64,000 nt of DNA from Ruminococcus sp. (GTDB lineage Bacteria > Bacillota > Clostridia > Oscillospirales > Ruminococcaceae), in the NCBI RefSeq assembly GCF_017464355.1, contig NZ_JAFUAG010000004.1:62001-126000 (forward strand), written 5' to 3'. The notes beneath the pieces are model-generated. The model saw nothing but the letters and a program-made list of their open reading frames with translations, did no database searches and was not told the DNA's origin. Position numbers and translations under genes: made by a program. Shown piece by piece: positions 8,344-16,958 of this stretch. Within the stretch, counting starts at the first letter, position 1. Every line of letters starts with the position of its first letter.

Positions 8344-8817
8344 CTAAAGTAACAGCAGTGCTGCCATTATCCCGACCGACAGCCCGCCGACCCGATATAA
8401 CTTTGCATATCTGTCATAGCTGGCTGCTGCATTTTTGTATTCTGTATCGACTTCGTAACTGAACAGCCTGTGCAGCGAAAGCTGACCTTTCAGGTCTGTT
8501 TTCCCGAACCCTGCGATGTAATCTGCAAGCTTGTCTTTCATTTCAAGGGAACTTGTCCTGATATCACTGGATATATCATCTGTAAAGTGATTTGACTTTA
8601 CAGAGAACAGTCTGCCGTAATTTCCGCCTTTACGATATATTTCCATGAATAGTTCTTCTGTTGACATACCGTAGGAAGTAAGCCATATCTCCATATGTCC
8701 CAGCATGGTGACAAGTTCTTTTAGCTGACACTTTCTGATGCGCGCTCTCTCGGCAAAATACTCACCGCAAAGAAAACCTGAGACTGTGATAAAAAGCGAA
8801 GCTATAAGCCTGAGCAT
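8344..8817 (-). CDS. spoIIIAB: Stage III sporulation protein AB
   Basis: A 157-aa membrane-anchored helical protein of the SpoIIIA complex, structurally similar to pilus assembly proteins of the GspF type. Visible are an N-terminal hydrophobic anchor (LRLIASLFITVSGFLCGEYFA), a helical cytoplasmic middle with LKELVTMLGHMEIWL, and a hydrophobic C-terminal end GLSVGIMAALLLL. The start overlaps the end of spoIIIAA by 16 bp. It is expected to work with the ATPase SpoIIIAA. Confidence 0.9.
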   Translation of the reverse strand: MLRLIASLFITVSGFLCGEYFAERARIRKCQLKELVTMLGHMEIWLTSYGMSTEELFMEIYRKGGNYGRLFSVKSNHFTDDISSDIRTSSLEMKDKLADYIAGFGKTDLKGQLSLHRLFSYEVDTEYKNAAASYDRYAKLYRVGGLSVGIMAALLLL

Positions 8818-9701
8818 TTTTCTTCCCTCAGAACCCTCATTTGTTTGACCTTGCAGTTTTCAAGAAGAACAGCGTAGTCAAAGATCTGCGTTTTGATAAG
8901 CTCAGATATATTCGGTTTATTTGCAAGATCTTCAAGATCCCCGCAGTGGCAGGTGGCGATGAGGCTCACTCCCGATCTTATTGCATAACCCAAGGTCTGC
9001 ACATCTTCTGCAGAACCTATCTCGTCGCATACGATCATCTGTGGTGACATCGCCCGCACCGCCGTTTCAATGGCTTCTTTTCGGGGATAATCATCGAATA
9101 TATCCGTAAGCAGACCGACATCGTTTGTGGGTATCCCAAAGGATATCCCTGCCAGTTCCCCTCTTTCATCGATGAGAGCTGTGCGGTATCTTCCGCCGCA
9201 AAGCCTTGTCAGGTCCCTGAGGTATGTGGTCTTGCCTGATGAGGGTGCGCCGCATATCAGCAGTGAGGCGGGTCTTTCTGAAAGGCAGCTTTGAAATATA
9301 TCCTCGCTGCAGCCTATGATCTCACGAGGTATGCGTATGCACAGGGAGCTTATCTGCTTTATGCTGACTATCTTCCCGTTTTCGCGGCAGGCTGTCCCCG
9401 ATAAACCGACCCTGCAGCCATTCTCGTAAGTAACATAGCCCGCACACAGCCTGTCAGTACTGCTGTGTATAGAATTTCGAAACGCACGGGCAGCGGTTTC
9501 GGCGATGTCTTCCTTTGTCACCTCAGGACAATCAGGTATTTTTTCAGCGCCTTCAACACAGGTCAGGGTAGGCGGTCTTCCTGTGCGAAGCCTTATCTCT
9601 CTTATCTGTGATATCTTCTCCTCGGGAAGAACTTCCAGTTTCTGTATAATGTGTTCGGGAAGAAGCTTCAATGCGCTCATAAGCCCCTTTTTGCTCAGCA
9701 T
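8802..9701 (-). CDS. spoIIIAA: Stage III sporulation protein AA, ATPase
   Basis: Cytoplasmic AAA-type ATPase related to secretion ATPases, proposed to power the SpoIIIA channel from the mother cell. It contains Walker A as GAPSSGKTTYL, a Walker B-like MIVCDEIG, and the N-terminal EIRLRTGRPPTL. About 299 aa, full length. The ATG at 9701 has AAAGGAG upstream; a GTG at 9710 lies inside this site and is less likely. First gene of the operon, with a weak sigma-E-like promoter about 30 bp upstream. Confidence 0.94.
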   Translation of the reverse strand: MLSKKGLMSALKLLPEHIIQKLEVLPEEKISQIREIRLRTGRPPTLTCVEGAEKIPDCPEVTKEDIAETAARAFRNSIHSSTDRLCAGYVTYENGCRVGLSGTACRENGKIVSIKQISSLCIRIPREIIGCSEDIFQSCLSERPASLLICGAPSSGKTTYLRDLTRLCGGRYRTALIDERGELAGISFGIPTNDVGLLTDIFDDYPRKEAIETAVRAMSPQMIVCDEIGSAEDVQTLGYAIRSGVSLIATCHCGDLEDLANKPNISELIKTQIFDYAVLLENCKVKQMRVLREEKCSGL

Positions 9702-9731
9702 TTTTACCACTCCTTTGCTTTCACCTGGTAA

Positions 9732-9760
9732 ATATTATGCTTTTAGTGACAGCTTTATTC
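9732..9760 (-). promoter_or_regulatory. Possible sigma-E promoter of spoIIIA
   Basis: On the minus strand GAATAAA and CATAATAT are separated by 14 bp. They match the Bacillus sigma-E consensus (KMATATT, 13-15 bp, CATACAHT) at 5 of 7 and 6 of 8 positions. spoIIIA is a sigma-E regulon member in Bacillus, and sigE is encoded in this window. No sigma-A promoter was seen on this strand here. Confidence 0.35.
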
Positions 9761-9811
9761 CATGACGGCTTTTTTTATTTGATCTCAATGGTGAAAATTC
9801 TGTGATTTGTC

Positions 9812-9840
9812 TTGAAAAATATACTGCTATATGTTATAAT
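9812..9840 (+). promoter_or_regulatory. Sigma-A promoter of the MoxR operon
   Basis: TTGAAA and a perfect TATAAT are 17 bp apart, 46 bp before the moxR-like ATG. It is divergent from spoIIIA. Confidence 0.8.
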
Positions 9841-9885
9841 TATTGTATATGTAGTCAATATCAAATAAAGATGGGAGAAGAATAA

Positions 9886-10854
9886 ATGAGCACAAATCTT
9901 ACAGACGGACAGCGTGCCGTACTGAGTATGTCACAGGAAGTTATAGGCGAGGTAAAAAAAGTCGTTATCGGTAAAGACGAGATCATAATCAAGGTACTGC
10001 TTTCGATACTGGCTGGCGGACATATACTTATCGAAGATATCCCCGGTGTGGGCAAGACCACACTGGCGGTCGCTTTGTCAAAGGCACTTTCTCTTGATTA
10101 TAAAAGACTTCAGTTTACACCTGATGTCCTGCCTACCGATGTAACGGGTTTCAATATCCTCAATAAGCAGACCCAGCGCTTTGAGTACAAGGAGGGCGCA
10201 GCTCTCACAAATCTGTTCCTGGCAGACGAGATAAACAGAACTTCATCAAAGACACAGTCGGCTCTGCTGGAGATTATGGAAGAGGGCAAGGTAACTGTTG
10301 ACGGTGTTACCAGAAAAGCCCCTGATCCCTATATAGTTATAGCTACCCAGAACCCCATTGGTTCTATCGGTACACAGATGCTGCCTGAATCCCAGATGGA
10401 CAGATTTATCGTAAGGCTCACCATGGGCTACCCCTCGGTGGAGAACGAGGTCATGATGCTCAAAGCCAAGCAGAGCCTTGTGCCTATGGATAATGTCAGA
10501 GCAGTGGTAAGCGCCCAGGATATAATCAATGCAAGAAAAGAAGTCGAAAACATCTACGTTGCAGACCAGGTCTTCGATTACATTGCAAGGCTGGCAGCCG
10601 CCACAAGAAATCACCCCATGATAAAGCTGGGGCTTTCACCCAGAGGTACCATTGCACTGCTGAGAATGACCAAGGCCACAGCACTTCTTAAGGGAAGAGA
10701 TTATGTTATACCCGATGATGTGGCATACACCTTCAACGATGTGGTGCTGCACCGCGTTATCTTCAATTCAAAGGCCAAGATAAACGGCGTGACAGGTCAG
10801 CAGGTGCTCAGGGAGATCATATCAACGGTCGATGTACCAAGAATAAGCAGATAA
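9886..10854 (+). CDS. MoxR-family AAA+ ATPase
   Basis: AAA+ ATPase of the MoxR class, which acts as a chaperone-like partner of neighbouring DUF58 and transglutaminase or VWA proteins. Walker A is PGVGKTTL (residues 53-60), Walker B LFLADEINR (about 110-118), sensor 1 VIATQNP, and the C-terminal helical lid contains GLSPRGTIALLRMTKA and YVIPDDV. 322 aa, typical. GGGAGAAG precedes the ATG. First of four close genes; the partner for assembly is probably the DUF58 protein next to it. Substrate unknown. Confidence 0.93.
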   Translation: MSTNLTDGQRAVLSMSQEVIGEVKKVVIGKDEIIIKVLLSILAGGHILIEDIPGVGKTTLAVALSKALSLDYKRLQFTPDVLPTDVTGFNILNKQTQRFEYKEGAALTNLFLADEINRTSSKTQSALLEIMEEGKVTVDGVTRKAPDPYIVIATQNPIGSIGTQMLPESQMDRFIVRLTMGYPSVENEVMMLKAKQSLVPMDNVRAVVSAQDIINARKEVENIYVADQVFDYIARLAAATRNHPMIKLGLSPRGTIALLRMTKATALLKGRDYVIPDDVAYTFNDVVLHRVIFNSKAKINGVTGQQVLREIISTVDVPRISR

Positions 10855-10867
10855 AAGGAGCAGAAAT

Positions 10868-12064
10868 ATGCCATTTTTATATTCGGTGCTGCTCGTAGCT
10901 TCGGTATTTTTCTACATACTTTACGAGCACCCATTTTCCTTTTACCTGTTTGCTTTCCTGCTGGTGGTGCCCATAGTGCTGTTCATCATGACGCTTTACA
11001 CCGCACGCAGGACGAAAGTGAGCTTTCTTGAAGCAAATACCACCACAGGCAGGTCGGCAAAGCTGCCTGTCAGGCTGAGGGTCTCAAATACATCGGGACT
11101 TCCCTGCCCCAATCTCATGATCGAGATAGAATACTGCAATCTGCTGGACGGCAAAAAGAACATCATGAAGATAAACACCCCTGTTTATCCCAACGAATCC
11201 CAGCTGATGACCCTGACGGTGTCGGGGATACACTGCGGCACTGTCGATTTCAGGATAAAGCGCTGCAAGCTTTCGGATATGCTGAGACTCTTTTCTTTCA
11301 GGGTAGACCGCAGGTCTAGGATGAATTTTGATTCAAAATGCACTATCACTATCCTGCCCGAATATACGCCCCTTGAAAACGGCATTGCCAATTATGCTGA
11401 TATGGGTCTGGAAACTGATGAGTATTCCAAGACTCAGAAAGGCGATGACCCATCGGAAGTTTTTGATGTAAGAGATTATATCGAGGGCGACAAGCTCAAC
11501 CGTGTACACTGGAAGCTTTCCGCCAAGCAGGATAAGACCATGGTCAAGGATTATTCGCTGCCTATAGCAAATTCAATAGTCCTGATGCCTGATATGATGC
11601 GGCCTGTAAATAAGCAGGATGAGCTGGAGCTGTTCGATACACTCATCGAGACGGTGGCTTCTGTTTCAAATTATCTGCTGGAAAGCGCTGTGCCCCACAG
11701 GGTAGTGTTTTTCAATAACAGCACTAAAAGGCTGGAGGAACTCAACATTACTGATGATGAGAGCCACGGCACCATGGTGGCCATGCTTCTGCAGGCACAG
11801 CTTTATGATGAGAACGACAGATCCCTTGTTGAGTATGCGAACGCTTCTGAAAATCAGCGCTGCGGGCACCTGATATATATGTCCGCAAATTACAGCCCCA
11901 CAGCGGGGGAACTTATGAGCGACTCGGAGCTGGCGATGAAATATACATATCTGCTGGTGGCTGATGATAACCTGTCCGCAGGCGCTTTATATGACGATTA
12001 TGCTGAGCTTGTTCCCGTTTACCCGGGCAGGATAGCAGAATCATTGCAGGAACTCTGCTTATAA
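10868..12064 (+). CDS. DUF58 domain-containing membrane protein
   Basis: A 398-aa protein with two hydrophobic segments at the N-terminus (LYSVLLVASVFFYILYE and FYLFAFLLVVPIVLFIM), an extracytoplasmic-looking beta region, and the DUF58 core around residues 190-220 with DPSEVFDVRDYIEGDKLNR and VHWKLSAKQD. DUF58 proteins carry a VWA-like fold and pair with MoxR ATPases. It starts 13 bp after the MoxR gene with an AAAGGAG site, and a transglutaminase-like protein follows 19 bp later, the usual three-gene set. Exact role unknown. Confidence 0.88.
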   Translation: MPFLYSVLLVASVFFYILYEHPFSFYLFAFLLVVPIVLFIMTLYTARRTKVSFLEANTTTGRSAKLPVRLRVSNTSGLPCPNLMIEIEYCNLLDGKKNIMKINTPVYPNESQLMTLTVSGIHCGTVDFRIKRCKLSDMLRLFSFRVDRRSRMNFDSKCTITILPEYTPLENGIANYADMGLETDEYSKTQKGDDPSEVFDVRDYIEGDKLNRVHWKLSAKQDKTMVKDYSLPIANSIVLMPDMMRPVNKQDELELFDTLIETVASVSNYLLESAVPHRVVFFNNSTKRLEELNITDDESHGTMVAMLLQAQLYDENDRSLVEYANASENQRCGHLIYMSANYSPTAGELMSDSELAMKYTYLLVADDNLSAGALYDDYAELVPVYPGRIAESLQELCL

Positions 12065-12083
12065 ATAGAACAAAGGTGACAAG

Positions 12084-14780
12084 ATGAGAAACGATAAACT
12101 TAACGAAGCGGGGCTCACGGGCAGCGGAGGCATCTGCATTGACGGTGATATCGGGTTGAAATTCAGCCATTATCACTCCCCTGCGCTCTACTTCTCTTTC
12201 AGGATATTTTTAGCATTTCTGGCTACCTTCACAACGGCATCGCTGGCCAACAGCTTCACCAATGCGCAGATACAGCCGTTCATGCTCTTTTATGATAGTG
12301 CTGTCGCAGTTCTTGCGCTCAGCCTGCTGTTTTCAAAACACATTGTTATAAAAATATGCGCGGGTCTGGTAACGGTAATGTACCTGATACCCATAGTGCT
12401 GCACCTGAATTTGGTGCGGTACGGCTTCTGGGCAGCGGCCAACCGCTATCTTACCAAGGGCGATTTGCCTGAGCAGTCAACAGGGCTTTACAAGCACGTG
12501 CTTACTACCAGGGCTGAGGTAGAACAGAGCCTGTTCTACTTCTTCTGTGCGCTTATCTTTATCGAGGCGCTGGGGGCTGTCATAGCCTGTGTTATCAGGA
12601 TAGACTTCCCTGTGCTGTTCGTATTTACTTTCCCTGTGGTGGAACTGGGGCTTTACCTCGGGTTCGATGTTCCCACCTATGCGGCGCTGATGATAATAGT
12701 TTCATGGGTGACGCTGCTGTCGCTGAACATCATCAATCATACTACCAACAAGGCAGGACGAAAAAACACCTTTGCCGTCCACGAACGATCAAAGACTTTC
12801 TTCTTTACTTCCTCTGAGGCTAAAGCAGAATTCTATTCGGTTTACATCAGGTTCGTTGCTCTGGTGACGGCAGCTGTTTTTCTGCTGATAGTTGTTTTCT
12901 CTAAGGTAAGCGGTTTTTACAGACCCGACTCCTTTGAAGAACTCAGATATAATCTCCACCATGCGGTGGAACGTTTTGACCTTACCCATGCTGATGACTT
13001 TCTTATAGATGTCAACGGCGGTTCAAACCTATTCGGTGTAACTACCGTCGGCGGCACTAACGGAGGTGTGCTTGGTACCACCAACGGCATAAGCTTCAAC
13101 GGTTCAAAGGCACTTATACTTAACACCGAGAAGTTCAATTACTCCATGTATCTGCGAGGCTACATAGCGGGCAGCTACGAAGACAACAAGTGGCAGCCCA
13201 CCGAGGGCGACCGTGTCAGCGGTGAGGTAAGTGATGAGATGGCGGTATCGGGACTGTGGATACAGGACCAGGATTTCCTGCTTATAAACGGAAATGAAAC
13301 TGAAACTGTTTCGCATAATGCTGTCATGGACATCACGGTGAAAGGTGCCTGCTCAAAATTTGTTTATGCGCCCTACGCATCGTTCTACAGCAACACTGCT
13401 TTTGAGCTTGGTGAAGAAGCGGACATGACACCCTACAACGATTCGTATGTGCGCATCAGCCAGTCGAAAAAGAATTACAGCTTCTTCTATAAATCCTTCG
13501 ACCACACAAGCTGGACAGAAAGGTCAAAGCAGCTGCGCAATGCAGGGCTGACAGTTGATCCTGTCTACAGACCTACACTGGAAATGTATCAGGACTATGT
13601 TTACGATACCTATACCGAGGCTGTGGATATCGAGTCGCTGAATAAAGCTTATGATTATATCAGCAAGCATTACCTTGACGGTTCTCCCGAGAATTACACC
13701 TACGAGCAGATATACTCCGCAATAAAAAGCTATTTCACTGATATGAAATTCACCTACAACACCAACCCCGGCAAGACCCCTGAGGGAAGAGATTTCATCG
13801 AATATTTCCTGACGGAGCAGAAAAAGGGCTACTGCACATATTTTGCGACCGTAGGCACTCAGCTGCTGAGAAAGTTCGGCTTCCCTGCCAGGTATGTGGA
13901 GGGCTATATGGTGCTTCCCGGGCAGCTTAACAACAGCCCCGAAAAAAATGGTGTGTACGAGGTAACTGTAAAGGACAAATGCGCCCACGCATGGGCTGAG
14001 GTCTACATTGACAATGTGGGCTGGATGCCCGCAGAGTTCACACCGGGCTATGACAGGGACAACCCCAACCTTACTCAGGAAGAAAAGGGCCAAAAGAAGA
14101 CCGAAGACAGCAGCAGTGAAAGCAGCAAAAAAGAAGTTGCCGAAAGCAGCAGCAAGGCTCAGACCTCAAGCAGCAAGGCTCAGAGCAACTCAAGCAAAAA
14201 GTCTGACACTGACAGCAAGAAGTCAAGTTCTTCCGCCAAGGACAGCACCAGCAGTAAGACTGACAGCAATTCAAAGGCACAGGGCGGTACCCCAGGCGGC
14301 AAGGGCGGCGGAAATGGCAGCCCACAGGAAACATCGCCTGTGGTAAAGACCGTCTGCATGACACTGGTAGCTATAGCGCTGGGAGTTGCAGCTGTGATAA
14401 TCAACCGAAGACGAAGTCTTGCCAAGATGAAAGAAAGCTGCACTCAGGCTGACCTCAATAAGCGTGTAATGGCGATATATTCGTATTCACTGAAATATCT
14501 GGCCGCAATGAACATAGAGGTCAAAAAGAATGTATCGGATATGCAGCTGTGCAATGAGCTGCTGGCTAAATGCCATGCCCAGCGGATACACGAGCTTGAC
14601 GAGAAGCTTTCCGAGCTGACAGTTATAGCTGTAAAGGCGCACATGAGCCCCGACAGTATAACAGAGGCAGAGGCCGAAGCAGCAGTAGAGATAATGAGAT
14701 GTATAGCAGATGATGTGGTCGCAAAGAAACTCAGTGCAGTGAATATGCTTTCCGCTAAATATCTGTATTGTCTGTATTAA
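12084..14780 (+). CDS. Transglutaminase-like membrane protein (TgpA-type)
   Basis: An 898-aa protein with several membrane segments in the first 270 residues, a large outer region, a transglutaminase core, a low-complexity Ser/Lys linker (about 670-750), a further membrane helix (about 752-775) and a cytoplasmic C-terminus. The core has KKGYCTYFATVGTQLLRKFG with the nucleophile at Cys584, CAHAWAEVYI with His635, and GWMPAEFTPGYD, where Glu replaces the usual third-residue Asp. It probably acts on envelope proteins or peptides with the MoxR and DUF58 partners. Cross-linking and protease activity cannot be told apart from sequence. Confidence 0.85.
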   Translation: MRNDKLNEAGLTGSGGICIDGDIGLKFSHYHSPALYFSFRIFLAFLATFTTASLANSFTNAQIQPFMLFYDSAVAVLALSLLFSKHIVIKICAGLVTVMYLIPIVLHLNLVRYGFWAAANRYLTKGDLPEQSTGLYKHVLTTRAEVEQSLFYFFCALIFIEALGAVIACVIRIDFPVLFVFTFPVVELGLYLGFDVPTYAALMIIVSWVTLLSLNIINHTTNKAGRKNTFAVHERSKTFFFTSSEAKAEFYSVYIRFVALVTAAVFLLIVVFSKVSGFYRPDSFEELRYNLHHAVERFDLTHADDFLIDVNGGSNLFGVTTVGGTNGGVLGTTNGISFNGSKALILNTEKFNYSMYLRGYIAGSYEDNKWQPTEGDRVSGEVSDEMAVSGLWIQDQDFLLINGNETETVSHNAVMDITVKGACSKFVYAPYASFYSNTAFELGEEADMTPYNDSYVRISQSKKNYSFFYKSFDHTSWTERSKQLRNAGLTVDPVYRPTLEMYQDYVYDTYTEAVDIESLNKAYDYISKHYLDGSPENYTYEQIYSAIKSYFTDMKFTYNTNPGKTPEGRDFIEYFLTEQKKGYCTYFATVGTQLLRKFGFPARYVEGYMVLPGQLNNSPEKNGVYEVTVKDKCAHAWAEVYIDNVGWMPAEFTPGYDRDNPNLTQEEKGQKKTEDSSSESSKKEVAESSSKAQTSSSKAQSNSSKKSDTDSKKSSSSAKDSTSSKTDSNSKAQGGTPGGKGGGNGSPQETSPVVKTVCMTLVAIALGVAAVIINRRRSLAKMKESCTQADLNKRVMAIYSYSLKYLAAMNIEVKKNVSDMQLCNELLAKCHAQRIHELDEKLSELTVIAVKAHMSPDSITEAEAEAAVEIMRCIADDVVAKKLSAVNMLSAKYLYCLY

Positions 14781-14801
14781 TTTTGAAAGGATATGATCTC
14801 A

Positions 14802-15020
14802 ATGGCAAACAAGAAGAAAAACAGGTACGGAAATCCTCAGAAGAACATTGAAGCCCAGAAGGCGGCAGAAGCTGCAAAGCTGGCAAAGGAAGTTGACAGA
14901 TCACTGGTTCAGCAGCAGAAAAAGACCAGTGACAAACCCATGCTCATGAGGATCATAGTGCTGGCTGTAGCTGCTGTTATGATACTGGGCGTCGTTATCA
15001 GCGCAGTGATGAATTACTGA
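14802..15020 (+). CDS. Small single-pass membrane protein, unknown function
   Basis: A 72-aa protein with a Lys/Gln/Ala-rich, very basic N-terminal half (MANKKKNRYGNPQKN...) predicted to be helical and cytoplasmic, and one C-terminal membrane helix (LMRIIVLAVAAVMILGVVIS, residues 48-67). The ATG at 14802 has AAAGG 11 nt upstream; an ATG at 14793 is too close to that site. It follows the transglutaminase gene by 21 bp and its stop overlaps the ung start (TGATG). Not recognised as a named family. Confidence 0.75.
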   Translation: MANKKKNRYGNPQKNIEAQKAAEAAKLAKEVDRSLVQQQKKTSDKPMLMRIIVLAVAAVMILGVVISAVMNY

Positions 15021-15694
15021 TGGTAAACATAGGCAACAGCTGGGACAATATCCTGGCAGAGGAATTCAAGAGCCCGTACTATTTGCAGCTGCGGGAATTT
15101 CTGAAAAAGGAATATTCCACTCAGACCATTTACCCTGATATGTATGATATCTTCAATGCCCTTAAGTACACGGCTTATGAAGATGTCAAGGTGGTCATCA
15201 TCGGGCAGGATCCATACCATGGCCCCGGGCAGGCACACGGGCTGTGCTTCTCGGTGAAGCGCGGTGTGGCACCGCCGCCCAGTCTGCAGAACATATTCAA
15301 GGAACTGCAGAACGATGTGGGCTTTCAAATGCCGAACAACGGCGAGCTGACCGACTGGACAAAGCAGGGCGTACTGCTGCTCAATGCGGTGCTGACAGTG
15401 CGGGCGGGACAGGCAAATTCTCACCGCGGCATGGGCTGGGAACAGCTGACAGATGCTGTAATAAGAAAACTCAATGAACGTGAAAAGCCCATTGTTTTCA
15501 TGCTGTGGGGCAGGAATGCCAAGGAAAAGCAGAAGCTGATAACCAACGAACGTCATCTGGTGCTGACAGCTGCTCACCCCTCCCCTCTTTCGGCTTACAA
15601 CGGATTTTTCGGGTGCAGGCATTTTTCCATTGCCAACGATTTTCTTGCAAAAACATCACAGCAGCCGATCGACTGGAGCATATCCGATAAGTAA
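15020..15694 (+). CDS. ung: Uracil-DNA glycosylase, family 1
   Basis: Removes uracil from DNA to start base-excision repair. The water-activating loop GQDPYHGPGQAHGLCFS (Asp64) and the C-terminal HPSPLSAYNGFFGCRHFS loop, which holds the catalytic His, are intact. VFMLWGRNAK matches the family core. 224 aa, full length. The start overlaps the previous stop, so translation is probably coupled. A strong bidirectional terminator follows 4 bp later. Confidence 0.97.
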   Translation: MVNIGNSWDNILAEEFKSPYYLQLREFLKKEYSTQTIYPDMYDIFNALKYTAYEDVKVVIIGQDPYHGPGQAHGLCFSVKRGVAPPPSLQNIFKELQNDVGFQMPNNGELTDWTKQGVLLLNAVLTVRAGQANSHRGMGWEQLTDAVIRKLNEREKPIVFMLWGRNAKEKQKLITNERHLVLTAAHPSPLSAYNGFFGCRHFSIANDFLAKTSQQPIDWSISDK

Positions 15695-15698
15695 AAAA

Positions 15699-15727
15699 CT
15701 CCCGACTTACTATTTGTAAGTCGGGAG
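15699..15727. terminator. Bidirectional intrinsic terminator between ung and the LRR gene
   Basis: A perfect 12-bp stem (CTCCCGACTTAC with GTAAGTCGGGAG) and a 5-nt loop. It is followed by ATATTTTTA on the plus strand and TTTTTTAC on the minus strand, serving two convergent genes. Confidence 0.92.
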
Positions 15728-15733
15728 ATATTT

Positions 15734-16936
15734 TTATTTCTGAGAAAGCTTATCGTTGTAGGCCAAAAACAGTTCGTGGACCGGTCTGCATGACTCAGAT
15801 CTTTCAAGCAGGCGCTTTATGTTGCGCTTTGTGACCATTTCGCCCATATCCAGCAGCTGCTGTAACTTTCGGACGTCAGCCTTGTCTATCAGGTCATTTA
15901 TCATCTTTGAGAAATTCTTCTTGACATACTCAGCAGCACCCTCGATACCTGCAAAGTACATACGTAATATGAGGTCATACTTTATGCCGTGATCCAGTAT
16001 TACAGAATATTCACGCTGCAGCGCAAGTATAAAACACTCATTCATCGGTGTTTCACGAGGATAGAAGGTCATTTCGCCCAGTTTGCCGCTGACATGGATA
16101 CAGGTATCTCTTGCAAACTCAGGATCGCCCTCAAATTCAAGACCCTCGGGGATATGTATCTCCTTTAAAGACGATGTACCCCTGAAAGCATAACTGCAAA
16201 CGCGTTTCAGGCTTGCAGGCAGTTCAAGAGCCTCCAGCTTGCCACAGCCTGCAAATGCATAACCGCCTATCTCCTCCAGAGTATCGGGCAGTGACGCTGT
16301 TCTGTTTGCAGCAGAGCAGTAAACAAGCTTTTTCATATCCTTATCAAAGATCATACCGTCCCTTAAAGCAAAATAGGGGCTTTCCTCGTTGAGAATGACC
16401 GTATCAAGAGAACTGCAGTTGGCGAATGCGGCAGGCTCTATCTTGGAAAGGGTAGCAGGAAGCACGATACGTCTGAGGTTTCCGCAGAAAAGAAATGCTC
16501 CGTTACCGATACTTTGTGTGCCCTCACTTATGACAACATCAGTAAGGCTCTCACAGTCCCTGAAAGCCGCTGAGCCGATAGTTTTCAGGCTTTCGGGCAG
16601 CACTATCTCTTTGAGTCTTTTGCAGTCGAAAAAAGCATATTCTTCGATGGTGCGCACGCCCTCATCGAAAGTGACTTTCACCAGATCCTTACAGCCGCGA
16701 AAAGCGCTTTCGCATATCTCTTCAACACCTGATGGGATATGCACTTCCGTCACCCCCGACCACATGAATGCGTCTTCGCCTATTTTCTTAAGGGACAGCG
16801 GGAGCATGACCTTTTTGAGTTTGCCTGCGCCGAGAAATGCGCTGTCAGCTATCTCGGTGACACCATCGGGAACTGTATAGCATTCATATCCGTCTTCTTG
16901 GTACTGTATAAGAATACCGTTTTCTATCTCGGTCAT
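15734..16936 (-). CDS. BspA-type leucine-rich repeat protein
   Basis: A 400-aa protein made mostly of LRR_5/BspA repeats of about 23 residues with the pattern I...AF.....L..V.LP.SL..I, for example ADSAFLGAGKLKKVMLP, IEEYAFFDCKRLKEIVLP and IGSAAFRDCESLTDVVI. No signal peptide, membrane segment or sortase motif is visible, so it looks cytoplasmic, unlike surface BspA proteins. The last 110 residues are helical and charged, ending in an ankyrin-like VRKLQQLLDMGEMVTKRNI. The ATG at 16936 has GGAGG 8 nt upstream. Binding partner unknown. Confidence 0.85.
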   Translation of the reverse strand: MTEIENGILIQYQEDGYECYTVPDGVTEIADSAFLGAGKLKKVMLPLSLKKIGEDAFMWSGVTEVHIPSGVEEICESAFRGCKDLVKVTFDEGVRTIEEYAFFDCKRLKEIVLPESLKTIGSAAFRDCESLTDVVISEGTQSIGNGAFLFCGNLRRIVLPATLSKIEPAAFANCSSLDTVILNEESPYFALRDGMIFDKDMKKLVYCSAANRTASLPDTLEEIGGYAFAGCGKLEALELPASLKRVCSYAFRGTSSLKEIHIPEGLEFEGDPEFARDTCIHVSGKLGEMTFYPRETPMNECFILALQREYSVILDHGIKYDLILRMYFAGIEGAAEYVKKNFSKMINDLIDKADVRKLQQLLDMGEMVTKRNIKRLLERSESCRPVHELFLAYNDKLSQK

Positions 16937-16958
16937 GTCCCTGCCCTCCGATAAAAGT

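Noticed and set aside
13524-14093. 189-codon minus-strand frame opposite the transglutaminase gene
   Set aside because: Lies entirely over the conserved catalytic core of the plus-strand gene and has no start signals.
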